Shown: positions 1 to 12,622, counted from the stretch's first letter. The stretch is 64,000 nucleotides of DNA from Ligula intestinalis (GCA_036362985.1 JAYGXS010000005.1:23089024-23153023), one strand, 5' to 3'. Numbers and translations: made by a program. The notes: generated by a model from the letters alone, not told the origin.

Positions 1-600
1 AAAGAAGTACGCATACACACACACACGCACCTTCGTCGGGAGTAGAAATCTGACGACGCTGAGGTTGCAGACGTCGGACAGCCGGTTGCGGTCGGTGCGG
101 CACCGAAACATCAAATGCCTGTTCAGCCGCTGAACCGCCAAAATGTTGTTGTTGCTGCTGCTGCTGCTGCTGTTGGCCGTAGGTATATTTGCGGCCGGAG
201 AATTCGGGAAGGACGCTGGGCTTCCGGGCACGTTCATAGCCACGCAATCTTGCAAAAGGAGAGAGCAAGGACAGGGTTAAGCAGCGGGAGACCGGAAGGA
301 ATAGGAGAAAAAGGGGGAAGGTGTCACCATCATGAAGAGGGCTATAAACAAGAACGGAGCACTAGGTCGGGCGGAGGAAGATGCGTACGGCTGACGGCAG
401 GCAGCCGCGAGCGAAGAAGGTGGAAACGCTCAGGAGGCACATAAACGACTTAACGCATCTCGTGAAAGCGTCCACGAGGGCGCACGCAATTCAAACAGCC
501 ACAAAAATCGATCGGTACAATCGATTGACACACGGGCATCAGGCGTCCGGCTCACGTTCCGACACATTTACTGACACAAGCAGGAGAACGGTTACCGCGC
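1..600. other. No gene recognised
   Basis: I see no coding or repeat signature here beyond a GTT/GCT trinucleotide run at about 144-174. Short open frames are unsupported by composition or similarity. Confidence 0.5.
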
Positions 601-601
601 T

Positions 602-670
602 CTGACGATGAAAGCGAGAAAGCTTTTGAAACTTCAGCTTAAACACAACCTGGTCCCAGAAATCGCCCCT
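602..670 (+). ncRNA. PLE-linked hammerhead-like motif, copy 1
   Basis: CTGACGA (602-608) is followed by a hairpin with arms AAAGC and GCTTT, then GAAAC (628-632) and TTC, then a tail that aligns to the sequence after the same motif at 2,740 and 19,489. Relative to those copies the hairpin arms differ but still pair. The AATAAA signal has decayed to TTAAAC. It is probably a relic of a Penelope-like element end. The ribozyme reading is inference. Confidence 0.45.
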
Positions 671-699
671 TCTTCTTCCTCTTCCGGGGATGATGAAAA

Positions 700-1700
700 A
701 AATATTATGTCTGGACCTCGAATTTTTTCGCATATTAAAAGAAGTTGTCTGCACATGGGTTTCCCTAGAGAGAGGACCCGTGTTTCAGTAAGAAAGGAGG
801 TTCAGTCTCTCCCTCGCTGTCCGAACATATCCTATTTCGATGGCAAAACTGAAAGTAAGCGGGCGAATAAATGTATATATGGGTGTCCGGAAAGTAAATA
901 AAAACAGCTGTTAAACAAGTTACTTCACGTAACCATTAACCGCTAGCCGATGGCTGAACAGAGATTTTAGAACAACAGTTAACTCTGGTCAAGTTGTGAG
1001 TTGACGGTTTTATTCGCTTAACGTTTGAAATTCACACTCGAATCCATCGTCAGACACAGCCAATTTTTTTGCAGTGCTCACCGGGACTGCTACCACATGT
1101 TCCGAGTTGTCTGCAGAAACTACGTCCACCGACAGGGCAATTCGCACGTTTCGTCATAACTGACCAAAAGAAAAAATTTCCACTGTTAGGATTCAAAGTT
1201 GGATGACCAACGGAAACAAACAACGCAGCCGAGCGACGGCCTTACACAGGCGGCGTGAAATCTCGGCAAAAAGTAAACCAGCTTGTTTATTCAACGAAGA
1301 GTTTAGCAGGCTGTTCGTAGGGCAGACTTTACAGAGTTCCGCGCCTAAGCTTTATCAACCGGCCGTGATCAGGGACGCAAAGTCCCTAGGGGGTAAAAGA
1401 CGATGACTAGACGTGTCAAAAAGAAATTACGGGAAAAAAAGGGGGGGCTGTGTTCCAAACTGAGAGAAAGGATGAATTCTGAAGGGCAGAAAAACAACTA
1501 AAACCCGCTTTACTAGCGTCCTATGAGTTTTCAAATGGATAAGGAGAAGGGAGGAACAACATCAGCAGATAAACGAAACGAGAGAAAAAGACGTCTATGC
1601 ATAGATTTCCAGTCCATAATTTTACTTCACTGGCAACTCGACTGTCGATGTCCACAGTGTGCTCCACAGACTGGTGTTGCACGGACAGTAACTAACATGT
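700..1700. other. No gene recognised
   Basis: There is no support for exons or a known repeat in this stretch. It has A-rich runs and short meaningless open frames. Confidence 0.5.
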
Positions 1701-1710
1701 AGATCATTGA

Positions 1711-1757
1711 GAAGCCGAAGACGACTCGATCGCTGGGACAATATGTTTATTCGCCTG
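1711..1757 (-). mobile_element. PLE end fragment starting at the motif's predicted cleavage site
   Basis: Read on the minus strand this begins GTCAGGCGAATAAAC and continues with the same tail that follows the hammerhead-like motif at 19,520 and 53,550. Nothing of the motif upstream of GTC is present. It lies head-to-head with the plus-strand unit that follows. Confidence 0.5.
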
Positions 1758-2021
1758 ACCTACTTGAATCATGGTTCACGGGCCCCCAATCCATCAACAA
1801 GTGCAACGATTTGCCCAATCCATATTCCGTGCTGAGACTAAATTTGTCCAAAGCAAATCGCCGCTCGGGGAACAGACAGGTCAACACATCATCTTATGCC
1901 AACACCGCAAGGCCAGATGTTCATTGCTGACGCAACGAATCAGCGGAAACTCAAGGCATTTATCGATTTTTCTGTAAGTTCAAATTTTACGGCAAAACTC
2001 TGTGCACACACACACACACAC

Positions 2022-2690
2022 GACAGTTCCCCCGTCGATTTCGACGATGGGCACCACGCGCTCCAACAAGCCGCAGCAAACGCTGAAGCAAGCCGCAACT
2101 GACACAAAGGCGAGCTGGACAAGCAATACGCAAGCGACAGCTAGCAAGAGCAGCGCAGAGAACTGGCGCGAGGGAAAACAGGAGTTTAGGCAGACTTGCG
2201 CAGAATCTACCCACTCGCTCGCCACTCCCACCTCCGTATCCGGTGTAAAGACAAAGTCAATAAGACCGGGGATGAGGGAGGGTGTAGATGGCTGGCGCGA
2301 TAAACACTCAGCACGCGCACACTTGCATCAGCCATCTCGCTAGGTATGCTCCCGACTGCGCGGGAGCGCCATAAAGGCCACATTTAGAGGGAGCCATTGC
2401 AGCCTGACTCTCAGTCCTCCCTCTCCTCCCGTACGCACACACAGACACACGCGTACGGAAGGAGCAGCTACGTGGGGGCCCGAGTTTTCCCGTCAGTTGG
2501 CAAACCCTCCAAGCCACGGCTTTTAGCGCACCGTGATAGATTCAGACGCATTCAGATTTATTATAGTGAGGGAAGAATCGCGCCGAGGTCGACCTCGCTC
2601 TCTCCCCCACCGCATAGTGACCGCCTAGCTTTTCGGGCACCCGCAGTGGGGCCTGAAACCCAGTGGGAGCGCGAGCGCAGTCACCACACA
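2022..2690 (+). repeat. Rep-A copy a (GC-rich dispersed repeat)
   Basis: This matches, in opposite orientation, 26,495-27,075 and 50,130-50,800 over nearly the whole length. Landmarks are a start near CCCGTCGATTTCGACGATGG (itself self-complementary), an internal hairpin near 2,347-2,366 with arms GCTCCCG and CGGGAGC, and an end near the GGGAGCGCGAGCGC segment. I see no coding capacity shared by the copies. The family is not recognised. Confidence 0.6.
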
Positions 2691-2739
2691 CACACTGACA
2701 CACACAAAGTGTTTCTGCTACTGCTCTGTGAGTATGTCT

Positions 2740-2790
2740 CTGATGATGATGATGAATCCGCGTCGGATTTCGAAACCTCAGGCAAATAAA
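2740..2790 (+). ncRNA. PLE-linked hammerhead-like motif, copy 2 (best preserved)
   Basis: CTGATGA lies at 2,740-2,746. The hairpin is AATCCG (2,755-2,760), loop CGT, CGGATT (2,764-2,769). Then come GAAAC at 2,772-2,776, CTC, AGGC and AATAAA at 2,785-2,790. The GTCT just before CTGATGA can pair with AGGC just after the CTC, giving a short stem I. Stem III has no loop, as in minimal PLE hammerheads reported to act as dimers. Order and spacing fit; activity is unknown. Confidence 0.55.
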
Positions 2791-2830
2791 CATGCTGTCC
2801 CGGCAATCGAGTCGTCTTCGACTTTTCAAC

Positions 2831-4267
2831 TACCTCCTGGGACCCGCATGATCGTTTGTATTAGCAATGTAGATTATTTTTAAGTGATAACAGACTTGGG
2901 AACGTGCCTACTACACTCCCTCTGTCTTCCCTCAGAGTAAAGAAGACTGGAGGCGGGATCGATCGGGCGTAGGCGGCCGGAGCACAGATATGTCTGACTC
3001 AACCACAAAGGCCTCGGATGAGCGTACACCTACGCCTGTCACCCACGCCCTGCTACCATTTGAGGCAAATAGCGCCTAGTCACAGTGTACACGTAATCTG
3101 GATTTTGAGCCAACAAGAGGCCAGTAGGAGCAGCAGCAGCAGCAGCTTGGATCTCAGCTGACGCAGCCTCGGCCTCCGTGCCACATACTTAACCTGGTCA
3201 CACACAGCCTACACTCGCCACTCGCCACCGTAGCCGCCGGTTCACACAGCCTTGTAAAATGAAGTGCAAGCAAGGCGGCGGCTTACGTCAGGTGCCCGCC
3301 CAGTCATACAGACGCAGTGATTTGCCACTGATGTGAGCATGAACAGGCAGCGGTGACACAGCACGGTCCAAGCACCTGTGGGTTTACGCCCACACAAGAA
3401 CACACTGGAGAGTGGGACAAGTTGACTGTGAGCAGTTGCGTTCCAGTGTGAGCGCTTACACAACTACGGCCACCTGCGTGACGAAATACACAGGAAGAAA
3501 AAATTGGCACCTGAACACTTACATAATAGAAAACTGGACAAAAGTAGCTTATGCAGTCTCCCTCATATACCCCTAGTCCTAGAATTTTTCATACGAAAGC
3601 GTTGGTTATAGGTTTTTTTGGAGGGTAGGGGGGGGATGTGGGGAAATGGGATAGGCAGAAGTAATTTTAAAGTGAAAAATGTAGTCGACGTTGATTCCCG
3701 CGGCGCTGGGAGTAAGTTTTTCTGTGTGTAAGTTGAAGATGTGCGCGAAGCTTTCCGCTGCGGGCTATACTAATCTAACTCCATAACGGTAAGCTGAAGT
3801 AGACCACCTCCTAACCACAGTTTCTGTTTTTTGGAAATTTCAAGAAACCTGCAATTTGATAATCGGGTTACCCCGCAATACCTTAAACGATACTACAGAA
3901 TAAGAAAATCTACAGATATAAATTGGCCGGAATCGGCCTGGCAGGCGGTCACCCGTTGGAAACCTCTGACCACCACATGAATTTTGTTTAGTTCGGAAGC
4001 CTATTCGATCGGTGTTCGCACATTTCTGAGTGAATATATACCCGATCAGCAGTGACAGCAAAGGACAGGTGGCGAGGCGCTGATGAACTGCGTTTCGATG
4101 AAGTGCTTATGACCCATCTGATAGACGCCAGTGGTTGACCAACTGCGCCGTCTGTGAGTGCGTTTGTTTGTGTTCTCTGACCAGGGGTGATGCTTGGCTG
4201 ATGAAGGCTAATAAGCCTGAAACAGTTCTGTATCAAGTTACCCCCAAATGCTGTCATACCCCCTTTA

Positions 4268-4320
<53 letters not shown>

Positions 4321-5340
4321 AAGTAAAATAGTCCTTTGGGAACAGTATAAAAAGTTATTGGGCGAATTTTGTCGCTGGTTTCCCAGGGGCAATAAAAGTT
4401 AACATTTCAAAAGGATGTAGCGACCTCTTATTCTAGCCATGCTTTGCTCACATGCCCGTGGGGCATGACCCGAGTGTCTAGCTTTCGTGCCTACCAGTAC
4501 GTGCGCGCTAGGCGCTATCAAACTTCCGATTAAGGTCACGGAAATGTCTGGCCAACTGGCAACCAATTCCCAAGGCCAAGTCACAGAAGGGCCTTAAATG
4601 TGGTGACGGCTTTTTCTCAGACACTCCCGGAGCAGGCGATCTACTGCCTGTTGCAGATCTCTAGACCCGGTGACTACACCGACCGGAATGCCACTCTGGA
4701 CTCCGGCCCACTCATGGCTGGAGTGCACTAGTCTGGGAGTCACTTACTTATTACTTATATTCTACTCATTTACCATTATCCGTAACACTCTGGTCTTCCT
4801 GGCCTTATCATATTTACTAGTTCATGACCGTTGGGATACGTTGTATCGTCTATTATCTGGCCAGACTACTTCGTATCCCACAAGGGCTTAAAAAAGTGTT
4901 ACTCGTTCGGCGTTTGCAAAAGTAAGCGGCCGTCGTATATCATTCTGTATCGCTAAGTTCTTGTCCCTCCCATTTTTCCCCTGAGACTCCTGTACACAGT
5001 ATCTAACCTTACTATGTGCAGATAGACGCATGAATCATCTAAATGCACAACTTCCAGATACTCCCTGGCTTCCGTGAAGGCGTGGACACTGGAGATGCCA
5101 GTTTTTGTCCCAAGCAAGTGTGCCTGGTATCTAGGGTATGCATGGCCACTGGAGACAGATTGTCTTACCTCTTAACCGCCGAGTATTAGCGGACTATTCC
5201 GTTTGACCAAAATAAACGGCATCACAGGGGTCTACAGTGCGCCATGCGAAAAGTGGGATGAAAGTTACGGTGCTGAAATGGGCAAACGTTTCGACAAGAG
5301 ATTGCACGCAAACCAGCTTGCAATTAACTGCCAGTATAAA
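2831..5340. other. No gene recognised
   Basis: I find no exon with conserved protein features. A degraded SINE-body-like segment lies near 4,180-4,260 (GGCTAATAAGCC resembling the SINE body at 17,060). The rest is unassigned. Confidence 0.5.
4271..4322. repeat. (TA)n followed by (TG)n microsatellite
   Basis: About 18 TA units run straight into about 8 TG units. Confidence 0.95.
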
Positions 5341-5351
5341 CCAGCTCTGAT

Positions 5352-5565
5352 CTAGAGAACCACAGCAGACACGTCTTCGTCGCGTTCCCACCCGCCCTTA
5401 CGGCGGCCAAGGTCTGCTACATCAATCTCCCTATGGTGGATCTATCTCACCTCCTCTCCATCTGTGTTTTTGATATGGGATCAGCCCCTCCCGACCATGC
5501 TGCTCCGACTCCTCCTCCCCCTCCTCGCCGCTGGGATTGAGGCCCACCCGGCTACTAGCCATCTC
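5352..5565 (+). repeat. Rep-B copy 1
   Basis: This matches 17,298-17,525 and 28,745-28,967, and its 3' end matches 19,318-19,382. Shared landmarks are ACCACAGCAGACRCGTCTTC at one end, a CTCCTC-rich middle, and GGGATTGAGGCCCA followed by GGCTACTAGCC at the other. No conserved open frame is seen. Family unknown. Confidence 0.6.
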
Positions 5566-5569
5566 TGAT

Positions 5570-7680
5570 CTACGGTCACGTATTGCAATTCTGCCTATGA
5601 GAAAGTTAGGAGGATCGGCCGAGGCAATGATAAGATGGCCAGACAGATTTTAGAAAGTTTTTCCTGAACTTAAGGGAGCCGTAGACCTACATCAGCATAC
5701 CAGACGCTCCGTCAAGTTCAGACAGACGACGGACTATAAAAGTCACGTGAAACCGACAGCCGACACCACGGAAAAGAGGGAGGGGCGACCGGAAGTCACG
5801 TGATTGCCGTGGCAGTCTCAGACGCGTTCGCGTGGCCAAAAGCACATGTATATATATAATAATATGGGGATCACTGAACTGGTCATGGAAAAGTATGCCC
5901 CAATAAGCGCTGCAGCTCACTCTAGAGCCTTCGCAAGCCGTCGCGCATCGTTTACAACGTGGCTGCAATTTTGTAGCCCGATTTCAATTTTATCGATTCC
6001 TATTTCTGCCAAATATTACATCCAGCGTTTGGAGTATACTCTGAAAGCATGCAGATGAACTTTTCTCAACTTGAAAACGCATTTTCGACCCAGACTGACT
6101 ATAAGAAAAAGGCCCTAAACAGTCGTGACAATTTAGAATAAAGTAGCCTAAGAAAACCTACCAAAACCCGTTTGCCGCCGAGGCCGGCTTAATTTTACGT
6201 TAATCCGTTCGAAAAGCGAATGCGTGCGCAATCCTTGCACACTGCCCCGACCGAACACAACGAGGGTTTGCAAAATATGGGCTTTACTCAATCTCTCAGC
6301 CCCCCCCCCCCGAGACTGCAGAGATGTGAACACAGAGCGCAGTACCCGTTTTAGCTGTCTCTGTCAGTGTCAAGCATGGAACGGAAGTGCAAGATTAGTC
6401 AAAAGCAATAAATCGACATCGAAAGGTCCCACATTCTAGGAGTTGTGGGCCTCTGACATACTGAGTGCCCTACGAACACCCTTTAAGTGCATGACCGAGA
6501 CATGTGAGTCAGGGCGTTACATGTAGCCATGGTGACGTTGGGCAGTGCCGTCTGAGCCGTCGTTTAAGGATTATAATCGGGTTCCTAATTGCTCTGATTG
6601 GATCAACGCCCACACAACTACTAGCTCCACCACTAATACTCATGAATACTGTAGTTCGCTTCGCAAATTCATGTCAATGCGTGGAAAAAGAATGTAGGCG
6701 ACAAAAGGAGATAGGATGCGGCTGCGATCACCCGTGCGATATACAACCTAGTCGCTCTATCGACACGTCTGATAGGAAGGCATTTGGCCGGGTCTTCGGA
6801 TTAACACGAGGGCGCAGGATTTAGCTTGGCAGGAGCGTCTCACGCTAAGTCCATTACTTGCTATGGAAGTCAGTTATATGTGATCTGCTTTAGAATCGCT
6901 AAGTTGAAGTTTGAAAAGCTGTGTTAGATTATCTCCATGAGATAAGCATGTACCTGTCAATAGAAACGAACAAGACATAAATGGGTGATAAAAAGTAACC
7001 AATCAGTGTTGCCGGAGACGTCTGTGGCGGATTTTTAACGCAACAACATCGCAAAATCTAAATGGAATCTAAGCAGTAATCCTCTAGGCAACTATTACAG
7101 TAAAGAAGAAGGGGTTTTTAAAAGGCAGAGTCTAGAAGTCACGACAAACAGTGAACCCAAACGCACCTCTAATTGACTGGACTTTAACTTGTAACTTGCT
7201 TACCAAGGAGGAGGAAACGGGTCGTGTCAGTTCGGACACAGTTTACAGCTACATCACTACAAACCCTCTAGATCGGCTTACACCCTAAATACGCGCTAAC
7301 GGCCGTGGCCTGGGGAACCGCCAAAATAAAGGGTAATTTGGCCCTCCTACGATATGATGACCGGGCGAGAGTGGTTTCTTTACAGCCTCCAGGACAATCC
7401 AACTCAGAGAGATAGAGAAAGGACACCTATTGCATGCAGTCTGATTTCGCATGCGTGAAGGGAAAACAGCGTCAATTTAAGCCTGTCAACCAATTTTTAG
7501 ACACTCTATTTTTGTCGTCTAGGCTTCTTCCGACAAGTTAACAAGGCAGCTGTGGGCAGAGAATGCGACGTACTTACTTCACAAGACCCCTATATTACAC
7601 GGCCAACTGGCACTAAAGTCAGCATCACGTCCTTGAGACGGTGGCTGTCTTCATTGCCGTGACTCAGTCTGAAAGTGAAT
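5570..7680. other. No gene recognised
   Basis: Nothing supportable beyond short open frames. A 12-base C run sits at about 6,300. Confidence 0.5.
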
Positions 7681-7681
7681 A

Positions 7682-8208
7682 CAGTAGTCGCCGGTTATTA
7701 AGCCCACGGTTAATAGGCCCAGCCGCGCATTAAGCCCAAATCAGTTTGGGACGGAATTTAACATAGCAAAATCCGCCGGCCAATAAGTCCAGTCGCCGGC
7801 TACAAAGCCCAGTTTGCCGACAGGATAGTGAGATTCTCATCTCTCTGCGTGCGCAACGCGGTCTACAGGCGTCAGATTTTACAAAATTCGACGATTTCTG
7901 ATACCTGGAGAAGGACATCAAGGAGCACTTGCGAGTGAAGTTTCCACTAAAACAACTGACACTAGACCGCATTTTTTAAACGTCACACAAATCTTCTTTT
8001 GTTTTTTGTTATTACGTAAAATACAGACAAACAGCATTCTTTTCTTGTACATAACCAAGCTCTACACATAATACAGTACGTATGCAATGTGTAGTGCCTA
8101 TCCTGTGTCTGCAAATCAAGAACTAGGACTCTCCGGTTAGTGTGCCCGCCGCTTATTAAGCCCAATTGGGTCTGCACCCGAGGTAGGCTTAATAAACGGC
8201 GACTAATA
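7682..8208 (+). mobile_element. Pogo-like MITE, copy 1
   Basis: The left end is CAGTAGTCGCCGGTTATTAA after TA (7,680-7,681). The right end is its imperfect reverse complement, with the last bases mutated. The left part carries repeated AATAAGCCCA-type boxes at four or more places, a likely transposase-binding array. The copy at 11,605-12,132 is close to identical over most of its length. CAG termini with a TA target site are typical of the pogo/Tigger branch of Tc1-mariner. No transposase is encoded. A short in-frame stretch (KDIKEHLRVKF) recurs in copy 2, but with a stop. Confidence 0.75.
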
Positions 8209-8209
8209 T

Positions 8210-9290
8210 ATCAAGATGAGCCGCGATGGTCAATTGGAATTTAAAACGAAGAATCCGGTCCCACTGTCCTCAGTACAAATTCTTAAGCATAAACAAACTG
8301 ATGCGCCTCTAAACTGTCGCGGTGCACTAAAAACCGTGGCTTTATGGGTTGCCAACTCACGGAATGACTCGGCACTCTCTCAGGACACAGAGCCAAAATG
8401 ACACGGCCCCATCAGTAGGACCGTCGATATCGACGGGGTATAGCGTGTACTTCACAACATGGTGTCGCAGGGACGCCGAATCGCGCGTGAACTTGCGCTG
8501 CATACACCACACTCACACGTTACCCCCCCCCCCCCCCACCTGGGTTCAATGTCGCGACCAAGACCAGAGGCGGCGGCAGTAGCCTTTCTTCCTACGGCCT
8601 TTTTCCTATTCCCACTCACTTAGTTGCACGCATCCAAAAGATGGGCTAGGTGGGATTACAGAAGCTTGCACAGCGTCTACAGCACCCTCTCACTTGAACC
8701 GCGTTCTGTGACAGAGTCAAGAAAACCGGAAGTGCGATCAGGCCCAGGAGCCGAGATAGCTAATCAGACCGTCTGCGCATATAAAATACCCCTGGTCCGT
8801 GCACGATGAACCAGGATCGCATCGAAACAACAAAGGGCCGGCTTGGGTCCCAAATGATTGGATGTACGTTGTGCGTTCGACCATCAATTTCGATGATGTC
8901 CATTAAGTGCATCAACAGGTAAGTACTGTGACGGTGACTGGCTGCAGAGGGGTAGATTAAAGTGATAGCAAACGTAGTTAGCGCCAAATGCGCTCTTCAT
9001 CTTCACCATTGGTCAGGAAGACTAGATTGGATCCGGCTTTGGTTGCCGTCTCCAATGCAAGCCAGAAGTAATCGCCTAACTTAGTGTTAAGTGACAGTAG
9101 ACTTTGGTGGGGTGCTACCGAACTATCTACTCTCACTCACCTTCCATAGGTGGCAAAGACAGACACAATAAGGCCGAGGTGGATACGGCTACTCCTACTA
9201 CTATTAGCTAGCAATGTAGCTGGGTGTTAGTAGTGCTGGTACTAACGCTGACGCTACCATTTGTCAGATGTGACGCTGATTAAATTCTAC
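8210..9290. other. No gene recognised
   Basis: Only a 15-base C run at 8,523-8,537 stands out. Confidence 0.5.
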
Positions 9291-9295
9291 GCTGG

Positions 9296-9880
9296 GGCTC
9301 ATACCACCGTCATCCCAACAAGGAGTTGGAATGTGGGTTTAAACTATTCCGAACAAGTACATATTTGGGGCCCTGAGCACAGCAGAGCTTACCTTGGTTT
9401 CCACCCTCTCAACTCTATCCATCAGGCTGTGCCCATTCCTACCGGGTTCGGACTACGATACTGCTGCTAGAAGTACCTATGCTAAAGTGCTAATTCTACT
9501 AATCATGCCTACTAGGGCTAGTAAATGGTAGATGATAATACTGTCTATGTGTGCTTTTTAAGAAGTCGGCACACAGTATGCACTCCCAACCTGTACGAGG
9601 TTAAGTGACTAGCTTATGGGTTAAATAAAGCGTAATTAAATAATAGCACAAGTCCTATAATGCCTATATTTCGTAGTGTGCTGTCTATAGACTACTTATA
9701 GGCCTGTAGCTTGGACTTTACAGAACGTCTACTCATATCCCCTCGATCCCAGCAGGGAGTGGGAATTTGGGTTTATGCTATTCCGAGTAACCACACATGT
9801 TTGAGACCCGGAACACTTCAGGGCTTGCCTTGGTTTCCACCATCTCGCCTCTGTCCACGAAAAGCTGTACGATAGAGGCC
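9296..9880 (+). repeat. Diverged direct duplication (about 435 bp apart)
   Basis: 9,296-9,440 and 9,730-9,880 align along most of their length, for example AGGAGTTGGAATGTGGGTTT against AGGGAGTGGGAATTTGGGTT, and CTTACCTTGGTTTCCACC against CTTGCCTTGGTTTCCACC. It is either a small tandem duplication or two copies of one repeat. No coding frame is evident. Confidence 0.5.
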
Positions 9881-10539
9881 GTATGAAAGACTAGCACCGT
9901 CAGCTGCCGCCTCCAAGAGTTAGCTCCACAGGAGAGAGAAAGAGAGAGAGAGTTAGCTTTTATAAGCCTACCTAGCCCAGCTTTAGGATTTATACAACCA
10001 AGTGACCGCTGCGTTTCTGATACTCTCGGTGGTTAGTCCCGTAACAAAGGGCACAGCTGCTGCGGCTACTGGCAGAAATCAGTTGCCGGTCGCTGCTGCC
10101 ATGCGCACCGTTATTTTCGTTCTCACCCAAAAGTACATCCCAGGGAGAACGCAAACGGAAACCAAGCGCATAAAAAGACGAGGTCATGTGGAGGTCAACG
10201 CTACCATCAGGTTTCACTCAGGGGAGGCGGAAAATTAGAGCATGAGAAGAATGGGAGTAGGGATAGGAAAGACGATTGCAGGCGAGGATTGGACAGTCAA
10301 ACGCGTACAGTCCGCACTAAGGACAAGAGTTATGAGGCAGCGCAAGTGTATTAGGTCAGAGCTTGGGTGAAAGTGATTCCGAGGGAGTCGTACAACTCTA
10401 CGAGTGAGAACGAGCTGTGGGGAAAAAACCACGGTAAACACCGGTAATAACAGCACGCACGCAATAAGGGGAAAAAAAGAAGGGAGAGGATTGGATTTGA
10501 AAACACAGATGAACATTACCGACAAAGACAAGGGAGACT

Positions 10540-10650
10540 GGAGTGGCCAATTCCTACTCATTAGACGCCATTAGCTAGCTATACCCAACCCCAGAGGTGG
10601 TGCACTACTCGAGGTTCCAATCTGCTGGTCAGAACTCCGAAACTTTACCC
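10540..10650 (-). mobile_element. SINE fragment (tRNA-derived family)
   Basis: The segment TGGCCAATTCCTACTCATTA ... GGTGGTGCACTACTCGAGGTTCC parallels the better copies at 63,645-63,780 and 16,845-16,925. It is degraded in the tRNA-like half. Confidence 0.4.
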
Positions 10651-11600
10651 CTTTCTGCGCCAGTGCAAAGCCTATTGGCAAACATTCTGTTTTTCATAAC
10701 CAGGCCACTGAGATTACATAGAGGAGGAAATTGCGAGTTAGTTGTCTCCAGGATGACTACAGGAACTCAAGGGTAATACCTAAGCAGTGCTATTCTAACG
10801 ATATGCCACACTATGGGCGAAGGGCTGATTTTGAATTAGTTTTTTCAACAATTCGGTTGACTGAACGTTTAAAGCTCATGATTAAAATAATTCCGTCTTT
10901 TAAGTACAATGGAATAATCAGTTACCACGAATCTACATAGTGCTTCTGAGTAGACGCGCAGCCAAAAGCCGCTGCCAAGAAATTTTAATAGCTATCGCGA
11001 CCAAACACAATCAGCAATCCGGTCCATCGTACCCTGTATTTGGACCGGTAGGTTTAAGAACCCCCATAGGCAGACTGACTGTTTCTGCATCAATCGAAAA
11101 ATCCCGAACGGAAAAGCCTTTCAATAAAAGTCAGTATTCAAGGAGCTGCAAAGTGCCCGTCTTGAGTTTACTGCGTATCCCACATACGTAGGATTTCCGA
11201 TTACTTCGGTGATAGTTCGAAAAGGAAATTGAGCAGTCATGGAAGAGAGGGGGAAAAAATGAGAAGACTATCAAATAAATGTAAATTAAAAAAAACGAAG
11301 AAAGCCAGCTTCCTAAAGTGACAGGTTAAGTGGGGGGGGAGGTAGGGAAGAAGGAAGGTGGAATGGGAAAGCAAGAGACGACTTATGCTACTACTAAGCT
11401 GGTTAATGCTTGAACAGCGAGCAGTATAACCAGGAATTTAGACCTACTACGTGTATCGGCACTGGTGTGTCAAGAAGAGACAGAACTCCGGTGAAAGGAG
11501 TCAGGAAGACAGTTGCTCAGCCGGCCGGCTGACTTCGAAGACAATGTAACTCAACAAAATTGTGTCCCGGCGGCTAAAGCATGAATCAGCGCCAAAGCAG
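10651..11600. other. No gene recognised
   Basis: Nothing identified. The stretch at 11,330-11,380 is purine-rich. Confidence 0.5.
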
Positions 11601-11604
11601 GATA

Positions 11605-12132
11605 CAGTAGTCACCGGTTATTAAGCCCACGGTCAATAGGCCCAGCCGCGTATTAAGCCCAAATCAGTTTGGGACGGAATTTTACATAGCGAAATCCGCC
11701 GGCTAATAAGCCCAGTCGCCGGCTACAAAGCCCAGTTTGCCGACAGGATAGAGTGAGATTCTCACCTTTCTGCGTGCGCAACGCGGTCTACAGGCATCAG
11801 ATTTTACAAAATTCGACGATTTCTGATACCTGGAGAAGGACATCAAGGAGCACTTGCGAGTGAAGTTTCCTCTAAAACAACTGACACTAGACAGCATTTT
11901 TTAAACGTCTCACAAATATTATTTTGTTTTTGTTATTACGTAAAATACAGACAAACCGCATTCTTTTCTTGTACATAACCAAGCTCTACACGTAATACAG
12001 TACGTATGTAATGCATAGTGCCTATCCTGCGTTTGCTAATCAAGAACTAGGACTCTCCGGTTAGTATGCCCGCCGCTTATTAAGCCCAATTTGGTCTAGG
12101 CCCTAGGTGGGCTTAATATCCGGCGACTGCTG
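11605..12132 (+). mobile_element. Pogo-like MITE, copy 2 (complete)
   Basis: It begins CAGTAGTCACCGGTTATTAA and ends CCGGCGACTGCTG, so about 20 bp of each terminus form an inverted repeat. Both ends are flanked by TA (11,603-11,604 and 12,133-12,134), the target duplication of Tc1-mariner/pogo elements. Internal AATAAGCCCA-like boxes occur on both flanks. At about 528 bp with no transposase it is non-autonomous. Confidence 0.8.
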
Positions 12133-12134
12133 TA

Positions 12135-12622
12135 CAGGCAAACGCACACAGATAGAGCAAGAGAGAGGGGCGAACCGTGTACAAGAACCTGGAGATCAGA
12201 TCGACCTCATTTCAAGGACAAGGGCTATGAGCACGCAACGATGCAATGCACACCAGATTATGCGGGACTACCGTACTACCAAAAAGGCAGTCAGTTGAGA
12301 TTCGTGGACAACACTCTGGATGAGTGTGAGAGACTTGTTGCCTAGTTAGACCTATATCTTTCGCAGCGAAGAGGTTGGGGTCTGCAGGAGGCAGGAGACC
12401 GGAATAGGGACCCTGGCCTAAGCGAAAAACACCAAGCGCTAAATTCCCGGAAGATCCGGGTTGGGTGTATTCTAAGAGGGTCAGGGTTTGCAGACGGGAT
12501 AATGTACCCTCCCTCAAATTCAGACTTCCTAATCCTGAGGCTTACCACATTCGATAAAAATAACTGAAAGGCAACATGCTATTAATAAAACTGCGAAAGG
12601 GTTCAAAAGGAAAGAAGCTCAC
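12135..12622. other. Intron or intergenic sequence below the last FERM exon
   Basis: Nothing recognised. The next FERM-gene exon (FERM-adjacent region) was looked for here and further down and not found. Confidence 0.4.

Larger units (their letters stand above)
1758..2830 (+). mobile_element. Penelope-like element 3' unit, interrupted by Rep-A
   Basis: About 260 bp (1,758-2,020) match the minus-strand unit at 53,505-53,870 and partly 60,295-60,410. After the CA-rich point at about 2,008-2,025 a 670-bp Rep-A copy intervenes. The unit then resumes at about 2,690 with CTGTGAGTATGTCT, the hammerhead-like motif, AATAAA (2,785-2,790) and the conserved tail. No reverse transcriptase is present, so this is a terminal or non-autonomous segment. 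The PLE assignment rests on the motif also following PLE protein tails at 36-37 kb and 51.4-52 kb. Confidence 0.55.

Noticed and set aside
7730..7972. 80-codon minus frame inside the MITE as a transposase
   Set aside because: No DDE or CENP-B motif; the frame is broken differently in copy 2 and absent from copy 3.
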